Assembly (NCBI GenBank): GCA_902200405.1
Contig: CABIKN020000023.1
Location: 1 to 49,050 of the forward strand
Direction of reading: 5' to 3'
DNA: 49,050 nucleotides
From: Candidatus Roizmanbacteria bacterium
GTDB taxonomy: Bacteria > Patescibacteriota > Microgenomatia > UBA1406 > GWC2-37-13
In this document: positions 38,385 to 46,851 of the stretch, one piece after another
How positions within the stretch are numbered: the first letter of the stretch is position 1
How the letters are laid out: every line of letters starts with the position of its first letter
Translations under genes and position numbers: made by a program
Notes under the pieces: model-generated
The model's input: only the letters and a program-made list of their open reading frames with translations
What the model was told of the DNA's origin: nothing
The model's database searches: none

Positions 38385-39746
38385 ATGGATAATATAATTG
38401 CTTTAGCCAAGAGACGGGGATTTTTCTATCCTTCATCGGAAATTTATGGGGGATTGGCTAATACTTGGGATTTTGGTCATTACGGCGTGCTCCTTAAGAA
38501 CAACCTGCGGGATGCGTGGATCAAGAAGTTTATCTTAGAAAGACGTGATATCGTCATGGTCGACTCTTCGGTTATTTTAAATCCAAAGGTTTGGGAAGCT
38601 TCCGGCCATGTGACCGGTTTTAACGATGCTTTAGTTGACTGTAAGCAATGTAAATTCAGGACCCGTGCTGATCATTTGATCGAAGCCAAATTAAAAGATA
38701 TCAAAGTAGAAGGTCTACCGGTTGAAAAATTGAGCGAGATAATTAAGACCAATAAATTAAAGTGTCCACACTGTGGATCATTAGATTTAACCGATGTCAG
38801 AAAATTTAATCTACTTTTTGAAACCAAGATCGGAATGGTTGAAGATAGTAAATCAACCGCATATCTACGGGGAGAGTTGGCTCAAGGAATTTTTATGAAC
38901 TTTAAAAATGTTATTGATACGATGCGAGTCAGAATGCCTTTTGGAATTGCGTCAAATGGGATCTGTTTTAGGAATGAAATAACACTGGGTCAGGGTGTTT
39001 TCCGGACCTTACAATTTGATCTGATGGAATTTGAATATTTTATCCGCCAAGAAGATTGGGAAAAGACGTTTGAAACATGGAAGAGCGAGATGTGGAACTT
39101 TGCCCTTGAACTCGGATTGCAAAAAAATAAACTAAGATGGCGTGAACATGAGGACTTTGAAAGATCTCATTATTCAAAAAAAACTATGGATGTTGAATAC
39201 GAATTTCCTTTTGGTTGGAAAGAAATGTGGGGATTAGCATATAGGACCGATTATGATTTAAAAAATCATATGAAAAAATCGGGAGTTGACTTGAGTTACA
39301 GAGACCCAAAAACCAACGAAAAACTTGTACCTCACGTTATTGAGCCAACTTTTGGACTTTCAAGATTATTAATAACGATTCTTATAAATGCATATCACGA
39401 AGAAGAAGTTAACGGCAAAAAAAGAATAGTTTTAAAATTAAAACCAAGCTTATCACCGGTTAAAGTCGCCATATTTCCCCTGCAAAAGGATGAAAAGTTG
39501 AAAACGAAAGCTTTAGAGCTTCTTAATAATCTAAAAAAGACTTATGTCTGCGAGTTTGATGATTCTGGAAATATTGGCCAAATGTATAGGCGGCAGGATG
39601 AAATCGGTACCCCATATTGTGTTACAATAGATTATAAATCGATCGAGGATGGCACGGTCACGATAAGGGATAGGGACACAATGAAACAGGAGCGAATCGA
39701 AACAGATAAATTAGCGGGTTATTTATCGGAAAAATTAGCAATTTAA
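38385..39746 (+). CDS. glyS: Glycyl-tRNA synthetase, dimeric (alpha2) type
   Basis: A 453-aa class II synthetase of the archaeal/eukaryotic-like homodimeric form. Motif regions: LAKRRGFFYPSSEIYGGLANTWDFGHYGVLLKNNLR, EASGHVTGFNDALVDCKQCK, motif 2 GICFRNEITLGQGVFRTLQFDLMEFEYF and motif 3 VIEPTFGLSRLL, then an anticodon-binding domain (KLKPSLSPVKVAIFPLQKDE...RRQDEIGTPYCVTID). CKQC and CPHC could bind zinc. The 95-nt leader holds only a short TCGATATCGA palindrome; I see no T-box. Confidence 0.96.
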   Translation: MDNIIALAKRRGFFYPSSEIYGGLANTWDFGHYGVLLKNNLRDAWIKKFILERRDIVMVDSSVILNPKVWEASGHVTGFNDALVDCKQCKFRTRADHLIEAKLKDIKVEGLPVEKLSEIIKTNKLKCPHCGSLDLTDVRKFNLLFETKIGMVEDSKSTAYLRGELAQGIFMNFKNVIDTMRVRMPFGIASNGICFRNEITLGQGVFRTLQFDLMEFEYFIRQEDWEKTFETWKSEMWNFALELGLQKNKLRWREHEDFERSHYSKKTMDVEYEFPFGWKEMWGLAYRTDYDLKNHMKKSGVDLSYRDPKTNEKLVPHVIEPTFGLSRLLITILINAYHEEEVNGKKRIVLKLKPSLSPVKVAIFPLQKDEKLKTKALELLNNLKKTYVCEFDDSGNIGQMYRRQDEIGTPYCVTIDYKSIEDGTVTIRDRDTMKQERIETDKLAGYLSEKLAI

Positions 39747-39753
39747 TGAAAAT

Positions 39754-40257
39754 ATGAAACTAAATCGTAAACAAATAATGATATTGGGAGGAATTTTTTT
39801 ATTATTGGTTTCTTTTTTCGGATATAAGTATTTGATAGGCCGAAAGCCAGCTGTTAATAATAATGAACAAACAAATCCATCTGATAATATTTTTCCGACG
39901 GTTGATAGTTCGGTAAAAGTGAACCTAAAATCTATAAGAAAAGGTGAGGCGGTGCTTTCAGTAAATGATGCCCCAAACGGGACTAAGTCCATAGAATTTG
40001 AAATGAGCTATCTGGTTATCAATGAAGATACGGGTGATGGAGGCGGAAGTGTTTCTCAAGGCGCTATCGGAAAATGTTATGAAGTAAAAAGTGTCTGGGA
40101 ATGCGGCGAACCTTCTCCGACCGGACGCAAAATAATCTTAGGCACCTGTTCATCTGGTGTTTGTCGATATCATAATATTTCAGAGCCGATCAAAATTTCA
40201 TTAAAATTTTCAGGAAGCTATGGAGACAAGATGTTTACGAAAGAGTATGAGTTATAA
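39754..40257 (+). CDS. Exported protein with LGTCSSGVC motif, function unknown
   Basis: 167 aa. One N-terminal membrane helix or signal anchor (IMILGGIFLLLVSFFGYKYLIG), a short Asn/Thr-rich linker, then a compact beta-rich domain with four cysteines (GKCYEV, WECGEP, ILGTCSSGVCRYH). I recall this C-terminal pattern as recurring in CPR-type genomes, but I cannot name a characterised member. The cysteines suggest disulfides in an exported domain. It follows glyS by 7 nt and precedes rpsT. Confidence 0.7.
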   Translation: MKLNRKQIMILGGIFLLLVSFFGYKYLIGRKPAVNNNEQTNPSDNIFPTVDSSVKVNLKSIRKGEAVLSVNDAPNGTKSIEFEMSYLVINEDTGDGGGSVSQGAIGKCYEVKSVWECGEPSPTGRKIILGTCSSGVCRYHNISEPIKISLKFSGSYGDKMFTKEYEL

Positions 40258-40286
40258 AGCAATTAATTTTAAAATTTAATATTTAG

Positions 40287-40295
40287 AAGGGGGTG
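40287..40295 (+). promoter_or_regulatory. Strong Shine-Dalgarno of rpsT
   Basis: AAGGGGGTG, 11 nt before the rpsT ATG. It stands out because the clustered ribosomal genes lack such a site. Confidence 0.7.
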
Positions 40296-40306
40296 TTCTT
40301 AAGTTC

Positions 40307-40555
40307 ATGCCAATAATTAAATCAGCAATAAAAAAAGTCAGAAAAGATAAAAAAAGAACCAAAGTAAATGATCTTTATACCAAAGCCTATCAAACTACTC
40401 TAAAAAAAATAAAAAAAGGCGGAGGCGATGTAAAAAAATTAGTCAGCTTATTTTACTCTCAAATTGATAAAGCAGTCAAACATCATGTAATTCATAAAAA
40501 TAAAGCAACAAGATTAAAGTCCATAGTCGGTAAAAAAGTTTCAAAAAAGAAATGA
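40307..40555 (+). CDS. rpsT: 30S ribosomal protein S20
   Basis: An 82-aa, highly basic helical protein: MPIIKSAIKKVRKDKKRTKVNDLYTKAYQTTLKKIKKGGGDVKKLVSLFYSQIDKAVKHHVIHKNKATRLKSIVGKKV. The KSAIKKVRKDKKR start and HKNKATRLKS near the C-terminus are typical S20. It stands apart from the ribosomal cluster and overlaps the PilN-like gene by 4 nt, so a translation gene leads a surface-structure operon. Confidence 0.94.
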   Translation: MPIIKSAIKKVRKDKKRTKVNDLYTKAYQTTLKKIKKGGGDVKKLVSLFYSQIDKAVKHHVIHKNKATRLKSIVGKKVSKKK

Positions 40556-41079
40556 GATACAAAATAAATTTGATGCAAAAAAAAGAGATAAGCCTAATAG
40601 ATAGGTTGACTTTTTTTGGCTTAAATTATTTACGATATATTATCGTCATAACTCAATTAATTGTAATTGGGGTCTTTTTTTATAGATTTCAAATTGATCA
40701 AAGGATCATAGATCTGAAAGAAGGGGTCGAACAGAAAAAAGAAATTGTTAAGATTGTTTTACCACTCCTAAATGAAGCGGTCAGGATCGATAAAAAGACT
40801 CAAATTATAGAAGATACACTTGCTCAACAAAAAAAATTCAATGGAATGTTTGACTATTTTATATCCGCATTTCCAGAATCAATCGTTTTAACTAATTTGG
40901 AAATAAAAGGCGAGACGGTAAAAATTATGGGAGATGCAAGTAATCCTCAACATCTACAATCTTTTTATTCATTACTAAAAAAAGAAAATAAATTCAAATT
41001 GGTAAGCCTACAAAGTATAAGGAAAACAGAAATTGGATATAATTTTGTTTTGGTTTTAGATAATTTTACAGATATCTAA
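40552..41079 (+). CDS. pilN: PilN-like membrane protein
   Basis: 175 aa. The short cytoplasmic tail starts MRYKINLMQKKE, resembling the INLLP-type PilM-binding motif of PilN. One membrane helix (YIIVITQLIVIGVFFYRF), a coiled-coil stretch (KEGVEQKKEIVKIVLPLLNEAVRI) and a ferredoxin-like domain follow (SIVLTNLEIKGETVKIMGDASNPQHLQSFYSLLKKENKFKLVSLQSI). PilN and PilO form the inner-membrane alignment complex of type IV pili. No pilM is in the window. Confidence 0.8.
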   Translation: MRYKINLMQKKEISLIDRLTFFGLNYLRYIIVITQLIVIGVFFYRFQIDQRIIDLKEGVEQKKEIVKIVLPLLNEAVRIDKKTQIIEDTLAQQKKFNGMFDYFISAFPESIVLTNLEIKGETVKIMGDASNPQHLQSFYSLLKKENKFKLVSLQSIRKTEIGYNFVLVLDNFTDI

Positions 41080-41085
41080 AAAATT

Positions 41086-41655
41086 ATGGACTTAAAAAAA
41101 ATATCAAAATCAATTTTCGAAAAAAAAACCGCCGACTATCTTTTTATTATTTTTTTTCTTCTCATCTTTTCTATTTTTATCATTTTTGCAATAAAACCAT
41201 CACTTACGACGGCTTATTCCTTAAAAAAAGAAGAAGTTGATCTGACAAAAATTGACCAGGTTTATGAAAAAAAAATAAGTAGCATTACTTTAATCCAATC
41301 ACAGATAGAAGCGAATAGAGATAATCTGCCATTACTAAATCAATCGATATCAGAGCACCCTGAGGTAAATAAGATAATTGAAGACATAAAAAAAATAGCC
41401 GATAAAAATTCTATATTTATCAATAAGGCTAATATTGTTGATATTAATTTTTCTAAAACAAATAAAGAGAAACAAAACGTCAGATTAAAAATGGAAGTAA
41501 CTACCAGCTTTAAAGATCTGAGATCGTTCATGACAGAAATACTTGATCAAAGAAGATTGAAATTAATAGATGAGATTTCAATAAGCAGAGATAAAGAAGC
41601 GACGGACTCAGGAAATTTAAAAGTAAACTTAACAATTAATGGTTTTTATCTATGA
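41086..41655 (+). CDS. pilO: PilO-like membrane protein
   Basis: 189 aa. One membrane helix near the N-terminus (YLFIIFFLLIFSIFIIFAI), then coiled-coil (AYSLKKEEVDLTKIDQVYEKKISSITLIQSQIEANRDNLPLLNQ) and a C-terminal ferredoxin-like domain (LRSFMTEILDQRRLKLIDEISIS). This is the PilO plan and it directly follows the PilN-like gene. The 4-nt overlap with the next gene supports an operon. Confidence 0.78.
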   Translation: MDLKKISKSIFEKKTADYLFIIFFLLIFSIFIIFAIKPSLTTAYSLKKEEVDLTKIDQVYEKKISSITLIQSQIEANRDNLPLLNQSISEHPEVNKIIEDIKKIADKNSIFINKANIVDINFSKTNKEKQNVRLKMEVTTSFKDLRSFMTEILDQRRLKLIDEISISRDKEATDSGNLKVNLTINGFYL

Positions 41656-41837
41656 ATAGAAAAGAAGTGCTACTATTATCGATAGGAGTTTTTTTAACAG
41701 TAATTGGTTGGTTGGTCGCCGATATATATCATGCTTCAACTGAAGATAAAATAAAATCAAGGATAAGTTTACCACAGGTTTATCAATACAAAATTAGTAC
41801 GGAACTATTAGAAGCTTTAAAAAATAAAACTGAATAA
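41652..41837 (+). CDS. Small single-pass membrane protein (61 aa)
   Basis: MNRKEVLLLSIGVFLTVIGW and so on: one membrane helix (residues 6-25) and a short charged outer segment (EDKIKSRISLPQVYQYKISTELLEALKNKTE). Unrecognised. Its position, coupled to pilO by a 4-nt overlap and 2 nt before the next gene, suggests a minor subunit of the same surface assembly, perhaps in the place of PilP. That is inference. Confidence 0.6.
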   Translation: MNRKEVLLLSIGVFLTVIGWLVADIYHASTEDKIKSRISLPQVYQYKISTELLEALKNKTE

Positions 41838-41839
41838 TT

Positions 41840-43153
41840 ATGATATATTCTGACCTCTATCTACATAAGGAAAATAAATTACCGACAGTGATCGCTGTTT
41901 TGTTTGTGTTCTTGATCACGATCTTTTTTTCGAGATTTTTTTTGGGAATGGCCGGATCTTCTAAGGCATCTTTGAAAGTAGCAAAGCGAGTGGAAATAGT
42001 AAATTTATCTCCAACTCAGGCTAGTATTTTTTGGCAGACAGACAAGCAAGAATCCGGTTGGGTTATTTATGGTGATATGGAAAATAAGGAAAGAAAGATA
42101 GTCATTGATGAAAAAGACCTCAATAATGTAGGTGAAAACAAAGGTAAATACATTACACATTTGGCGACGCTCAAAGAGCTGCTCCCAGGGAAGAAATATT
42201 TTTTCAAAATTGTAACTGATAATAATGAGATCATTGTCCAACCAGATGGGAGGTCGTTTAGTTTTACTACACCTCAAAGTAATCTAAATAGCCTGCAGAA
42301 TATCAGTCCGGCTTTCGGTAGAGTTTTACGATCAAATTCTGTTGATCCTTTGATCAACTCCTATATTATTTTAAGTGTTAAAAATGGATATCCGCTTTTA
42401 ACTCAGATAAAAACAGAGGGAGACGGTAGTTGGCTTGTCCCATTGAATCAGATGTATACTAAGGATAGTCAAAACGTCTTAACCATATCAGATACGGATA
42501 AATTGATCATAGAAATTATCACCAATGAAGGTGAAAGTCTTACCATAACGACCATAAAATCTAAAATTTCTCCTTTACCTCAAACAACGGTTTTTCTTAA
42601 AGACAAAAATATTTCTTTCGTCGAAGATGAAAAGGTTTTGGGTGTTTTTACAAATACAGCTACTGCGCCAAGTAATCAAACGGAAATTATCTATCCAAAA
42701 GAAGGTTCATTAATTCCGGGAAGTATTCCTCTTATAAAAGGAGTGACGTCGCCAAAAACTCGAATTGAAATTACCGTTAATTCTAAAAAAACTTATGCAG
42801 CCGTTACTACAAGTGATGCTGAAGGAAATTGGAGTTATCTTCTTCCTGAAAATCTGGAATTAGGGCCTCATACAATTGTGATAAAAACAAAAGATACAAG
42901 CGGGAAAGAAATTATAATAACAAGAAAGTTTACAATTATAGCTCAACAAGGAAATGAGGGGAGAGTCTTGGGTACGGCATCGGGTGCAGCCACAATTGCT
43001 CCAACATCTGTATATAATTTACCAACATCGGCTGCCTCCTCAGCCGCTACGATGACTCCAGCCCCTCCGGTCAGCGGAAGTAATTTTTTGGGAACAATTT
43101 TTAGTAGTTTGTCGTTGATTATCATTGGCGGGGGAATTCTTCTTGCTTTCTGA
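41840..43153 (+). CDS. Surface protein with fibronectin-III-like and Ig-like domains
   Basis: 437 aa. A membrane anchor lies at about residues 14-36 (LPTVIAVLFVFLITIFFSRFF). A fibronectin-III/purple-acid-phosphatase-N-like domain follows (AKRVEIVNLSPTQASIFWQTDKQESGWVIYG...LLPGKKYFFKIVTDN), then a carboxypeptidase-regulatory-like segment (AFGRVLRSNSVDPL). Next come a bacterial Ig-like domain (IIYPKEGSLIPGSIPLIKGVTSPKTRIEITVN), an Ala/Thr/Pro-rich stretch and a C-terminal hydrophobic helix. It is probably displayed on the cell surface with the pilus-like machinery. No catalytic residues are evident. Confidence 0.75.
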   Translation: MIYSDLYLHKENKLPTVIAVLFVFLITIFFSRFFLGMAGSSKASLKVAKRVEIVNLSPTQASIFWQTDKQESGWVIYGDMENKERKIVIDEKDLNNVGENKGKYITHLATLKELLPGKKYFFKIVTDNNEIIVQPDGRSFSFTTPQSNLNSLQNISPAFGRVLRSNSVDPLINSYIILSVKNGYPLLTQIKTEGDGSWLVPLNQMYTKDSQNVLTISDTDKLIIEIITNEGESLTITTIKSKISPLPQTTVFLKDKNISFVEDEKVLGVFTNTATAPSNQTEIIYPKEGSLIPGSIPLIKGVTSPKTRIEITVNSKKTYAAVTTSDAEGNWSYLLPENLELGPHTIVIKTKDTSGKEIIITRKFTIIAQQGNEGRVLGTASGAATIAPTSVYNLPTSAASSAATMTPAPPVSGSNFLGTIFSSLSLIIIGGGILLAF

Positions 43154-43178
43154 GTTAGTTTTTAGTTAAAATGATTCT

Positions 43179-43853
43179 ATGGATGTCTTTACATTGCTAT
43201 CATATATTAATAAAGTAAGCTTGATTGCTTTTTTTATTACAACAGCTGTGGTTGGCTATCAGATCTACATATTAAAAAAAGAAAAATCCAAAGAAAAAGC
43301 GCCTTCGATCCCTGATTTTCAAGAAAATAATAATCTTAATATGGTCGCCAATTTTACCAATCTCCCAAATTCATTGACGAAAAAGGAGCTTAAGGCGGTC
43401 AACTATTCAAAAACGGTTTTGATAAGTATCTCAGTACTTACAGTGATCGTCATAGTTTTTGTTATCTCATTAATTGGTAGAAATAGCTCATCAAACGATC
43501 AAGCTTTAGTTAGTCCGACACCTGTCATTTCAAGAACTCCCACAGCTCCTGCAATACGTCGAACAGTTTTTCCAACACCGGTCGATAATTTAACACCAAC
43601 AATGGTAGCGACTTTATCAGCCTTATTAATAACTCCGACTGTCGAAGCATCACCTTCGCCAATGTTGAAAGAAGCAGTGGAGGCGACCCCGACCGAAATT
43701 ATTTTGGCAAAAGCCACAACTTTAACGCCGACTGTAAGTATAAGTGTAACTCAAAAGCCCCTTACGGTTCTTCCGGAAACTGGCAGTGTTGAAAAAGGAC
43801 TTCTTATTATTGGAGTGGCCATCTCAACGATCTTCTTTTCTTTTTGGTTTTAA
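43179..43853 (+). CDS. Thr/Pro-rich surface protein with C-terminal LPETG motif
   Basis: 224 aa. Two membrane helices (about residues 11-29 and 76-96) are separated by a Lys/Asn-rich stretch. A Thr/Pro/Ser-rich exterior follows (VSPTPVISRTPTAPAIRR, LLITPTVEASPSP). It ends in LPETG at 198-202, a spacer and the hydrophobic GLLIIGVAISTIFFSFWF. This looks like a sortase sorting signal but lacks the final positive residues, and no sortase gene is in view. The last 30 nt overlap the convergent LCP gene. Confidence 0.68.
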   Translation: MDVFTLLSYINKVSLIAFFITTAVVGYQIYILKKEKSKEKAPSIPDFQENNNLNMVANFTNLPNSLTKKELKAVNYSKTVLISISVLTVIVIVFVISLIGRNSSSNDQALVSPTPVISRTPTAPAIRRTVFPTPVDNLTPTMVATLSALLITPTVEASPSPMLKEAVEATPTEIILAKATTLTPTVSISVTQKPLTVLPETGSVEKGLLIIGVAISTIFFSFWF

Positions 43854-44936
43854 TTCTTCACAGTTTGTTTTCTGAGAAAGCCGACAGTCAATATATCTAT
43901 GGACGATTTTGATGTCATCGTCAACTGGAATTAAAACCCAAAGTCCGTCAAATCTGCTAAGGTTAGTTTCGGGATTTATAAAAAAATCTTCAGAAAGCAA
44001 GATTTTATCTTGGGTAAAATTTTTCCTAAAAACAATATTTTTAAAGATCACCGCCAGCTGTTGATTATTAATATCCCGTTTCACCAGTTTATTTGTCAGA
44101 TCATAAAGCAGCTGATATTGGCTTATATTCGGTTTTTTTGCAAAAGCGATCAGTCGGTTTTTAATGCCTTCAATGATTTTTTGCTGTCTCTTTTCCCGGG
44201 CAAAATCGGTGCCTTCAGAGCCTATTGAATGCCGGGACCTAGCAAAATTTAAAGCAGTCTCTCCACCCATAAGAGTTATTCCTTCATCAAAACGAATATG
44301 TTTGTACCGGCACGGAAAATATTTCCAGATCTCCTCTTCAGATGGATATGATTCTGTAAATTTTTGAATGTCCTCTTCAGAATGACCACAAGCAGGAGGC
44401 TCTTTTAGGCTATCATCAGGAATAGGAAATGCATAATCGTCAAATGTTTTTTCAACATTAACCTCAATGCCGCCAAGAAAGTCGATCAGCTCTTCAAACT
44501 GACTGAAGTCGACAGCGGTCGCATAATGAATTGGCTGTCCAACAATAGTTTCAACTTCGGCTTTAGCCAAAATGAATCCCGACCCTTTTTTCTTAGCTTC
44601 GCCATATGCATAGGCGGAATTAATTTTATCGCGTAACGCTTCGCTCCAAACATCGCGGGGAATAGAGATGGTCGTCATCTGATTAGTTTTCAAGTCATAA
44701 CTAAAGACTATGATCGAATCGGATAGGTTTGGTCCTTCGCGGCCGTTCCCGGTAATTCCAAGAAAAAGGATATTGACGTGATTGTTATAAGTTTTTAAGC
44801 CGGACCGAGAAAATAAGGTCTTGAACGGTGAGACCTGAAGAGTTTTGGTGACGAAAATATAGTAAGGACATAAGATAATTACAAGTGCTATTAAAATTAG
44901 AGAAATGAAAATAATTACTTTAGATTTGAGAGGCAT
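43824..44936 (-). CDS. LytR-CpsA-Psr (LCP) family protein
   Basis: 370 aa: an N-terminal membrane helix (VIIFISLILIALVIILCPYYIF) and the extracellular LCP domain (NHVNILFLGITGNGREGPNLSDSIIVFSYDLKTNQMTTISIPRDVW, DKINSAYAYG, VDFSQFEELIDFLGGIEVNVEKTFDDYAFP, GGETALNFARSRHSIGSEGTDFAREKRQQ). The arginines and aspartates that bind the lipid pyrophosphate are present. LCP enzymes move glycans from a lipid carrier to the cell wall. It could finish the polymer made by the upstream glycosyltransferase genes. It is divergent from the helicase gene. Confidence 0.9.
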   Translation of the reverse strand: MPLKSKVIIFISLILIALVIILCPYYIFVTKTLQVSPFKTLFSRSGLKTYNNHVNILFLGITGNGREGPNLSDSIIVFSYDLKTNQMTTISIPRDVWSEALRDKINSAYAYGEAKKKGSGFILAKAEVETIVGQPIHYATAVDFSQFEELIDFLGGIEVNVEKTFDDYAFPIPDDSLKEPPACGHSEEDIQKFTESYPSEEEIWKYFPCRYKHIRFDEGITLMGGETALNFARSRHSIGSEGTDFAREKRQQKIIEGIKNRLIAFAKKPNISQYQLLYDLTNKLVKRDINNQQLAVIFKNIVFRKNFTQDKILLSEDFFINPETNLSRFDGLWVLIPVDDDIKIVHRYIDCRLSQKTNCEELKPKRKEDR

Positions 44937-44941
44937 ATTTC

Positions 44942-44962
44942 AAACAATTTATTGTTTATAAT
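44942..44962 (+). promoter_or_regulatory. Divergent LCP/helicase promoter region with inverted repeat
   Basis: AAACAAT-TT-ATTGTTT (44942-44957) is followed by an overlapping TATAAT (44957-44962), 8 nt before the helicase ATG. The dyad lies between two divergent starts and could serve both. Confidence 0.45.
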
Positions 44963-44970
44963 TATACTTC

Positions 44971-46761
44971 ATGGATCTTACTATTCTTAAACATTTAAAT
45001 AAAAAACAAAAAGAAGCGGTCATAAATTACAAAGGACCAACCGTCATTTTGGCGGGGGCCGGGTCTGGGAAAACAAGGGTATTGGTGACCAAGGTTATTT
45101 ATCTTGTTAAAGAAAAAAAAATTAATCCTTCGTCAATTGTCATGTTGACATTTACCAACAAAGCGGCCGCTGAAATGAAAGAAAGAATTGCTACTCAACT
45201 TGAAGGCAAGTCTAATCTGGGATTTGTGGGCACCTATCATTCTTTTTGTGTCAGGGTACTACGGCAATTTTGGGAGTCGGCCAACTTAGATAAAGATTTT
45301 ATCATCTATGATGATAACGACCAAAAAACTTTGATCAAACAAATAATTACGGATAAAAAGCTAGAAAAAAAGACTCCCGGATATTTTTCTTATTATATTT
45401 CCCTCGCCAAAAATCAGATGATCACTCCGGAGAATTTTCTAGAAAACTTTAAATTTCATCAATCAGCACTCGTCGCCGATGTTTACTTTCACTATCAAAA
45501 AAAAATGGATGTAAATCATGGGGTAGATTTTGACGACCTCCTTATTAAAACCGTTCAGCTTTTTCAAAAACATAGACAAGTGTTGGGATATTTTCAAAAT
45601 AAATTCCAGTATTTTTTGGTGGACGAATTTCAGGATACTAACTTTGTCCAGTATTTACTTACCAAGTTATTGGCAGAAAGATCAAAAAATGTTACCGTCG
45701 TTGGAGATTTTTCCCAGAGCATATATTCTTGGCGGGGAGCCGATATTACTAATTTAAAAAAGTTTGAAAAGGATTTTTCCGGATCGAAAACTTTTTATCT
45801 TGAGGAGAACTACCGGTCAACCCAAAAAATTCTTGACTTTGCCTTTAATATTATTTCAAAAAATTCCACCCATCCGATCCTTCATTTATTCACCGATAAC
45901 AAGCCCGGAGAAGAAGTGACTTTTTATCAGGCCGGCAACGAACAGGAGGAAGCGATCTATGTGGCAGAAGAGATCGTCCGGTTGATCAGTATTAATAGCA
46001 AATTAGAGCCTCCAAATTTTGCCATCCTGTATCGTACCAATGCCCAATCGCGTGTACTTGAAGAAGTGCTGCTTCGGTATGGAATGCCCTACGTTCTGGT
46101 CGGGGGAACGAGATTCTATGAACGAAAGGAGATCAAAGATATATTAGCCTATTTAAAATTATTAATTAATCCGATCGAATCTGTATCTCTTGAGAGGATC
46201 AAAAAACTTGGAAAAACCAGATTTGCGAAATTTAAAACTCTTTATGATGAGATGAAGGATAGAATAGAGGAGTTTCCGACGGAAGAAATTATGGAAAAGA
46301 TCTTTGAGAGCGTTGGTTTCTTAAAGATGTTTGACTCCGAAGATCCTGATGATTTCAGCCGTTTGGAAAATATTAAAGAGCTAAAATCGGTGGCTATTAG
46401 CTTCCCGAAGTTGAACAATTTCTTAGAACAAGTTGCTCTCGTTGAGTCTGAATATTCACAGCATGAAAAAGAAACAAAGAACAACAATAGACGATTGATC
46501 TTGATGACCCTTCATCAGGCCAAGGGGCTTGAATTTGACCATGTTTTCATCGTCGGCGTTGAGGAAGGATTACTGCCGCATTCGCGTTCAATTGATGACC
46601 AATTTCAGCTTGAAGAAGAGCGACGTTTATTTTATGTTGGAATAACGAGGGCAAAAAAAATACTCTACATTACCAATACGAGAAAGAGATTTATCTTCGG
46701 CTCCCAAGGTTATTCAACTCCTTCAAGATTTATCGCAGATGAGGAAACTTCTTACTTATAA
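44971..46761 (+). CDS. pcrA: UvrD/PcrA-type DNA helicase
   Basis: A 596-aa SF1A 3'-5' helicase, intact unlike its relative at 8762-11706. It starts LKHLNKKQKEAVINYKGPTVILAGAGSGKTRVLVTK (Q motif, Walker A), then LTFTNKAAAEMKERI, FLVDEFQDTNFVQYLL, VVGDFSQSIYSWRGAD, YRSTQKILDFA, LMTLHQAKGLEFDHVFIVGVEEGLLPHSRS and EEERRLFYVGITRAKK. It is shorter than PcrA (about 720) because the disordered C-terminal tail is missing. Likely roles are nucleotide-excision or replication-conflict repair. Confidence 0.94.
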   Translation: MDLTILKHLNKKQKEAVINYKGPTVILAGAGSGKTRVLVTKVIYLVKEKKINPSSIVMLTFTNKAAAEMKERIATQLEGKSNLGFVGTYHSFCVRVLRQFWESANLDKDFIIYDDNDQKTLIKQIITDKKLEKKTPGYFSYYISLAKNQMITPENFLENFKFHQSALVADVYFHYQKKMDVNHGVDFDDLLIKTVQLFQKHRQVLGYFQNKFQYFLVDEFQDTNFVQYLLTKLLAERSKNVTVVGDFSQSIYSWRGADITNLKKFEKDFSGSKTFYLEENYRSTQKILDFAFNIISKNSTHPILHLFTDNKPGEEVTFYQAGNEQEEAIYVAEEIVRLISINSKLEPPNFAILYRTNAQSRVLEEVLLRYGMPYVLVGGTRFYERKEIKDILAYLKLLINPIESVSLERIKKLGKTRFAKFKTLYDEMKDRIEEFPTEEIMEKIFESVGFLKMFDSEDPDDFSRLENIKELKSVAISFPKLNNFLEQVALVESEYSQHEKETKNNNRRLILMTLHQAKGLEFDHVFIVGVEEGLLPHSRSIDDQFQLEEERRLFYVGITRAKKILYITNTRKRFIFGSQGYSTPSRFIADEETSYL

Positions 46762-46792
46762 AATTAGTTACCCCAACTATCTAAAGGATTGA

Positions 46793-46816
46793 TTTTGTAG
46801 GTTATAAGCGGTTGAC
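46793..46816 (+). repeat. 24-bp dispersed motif, copy 2
   Basis: Same motif as 32116-32139, differing at one base. It lies 31 nt after the helicase stop and 68 nt before the toxin start. Confidence 0.8.
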
Positions 46817-46851
46817 CTAATCAATAATAAATGACAAAATTAAAATAACAT

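Noticed and set aside
43499-43717. 72-codon minus-strand ORF in the LPETG gene
   Set aside because: It is the antisense of a Thr/Pro-rich repeat region and has no start signals.
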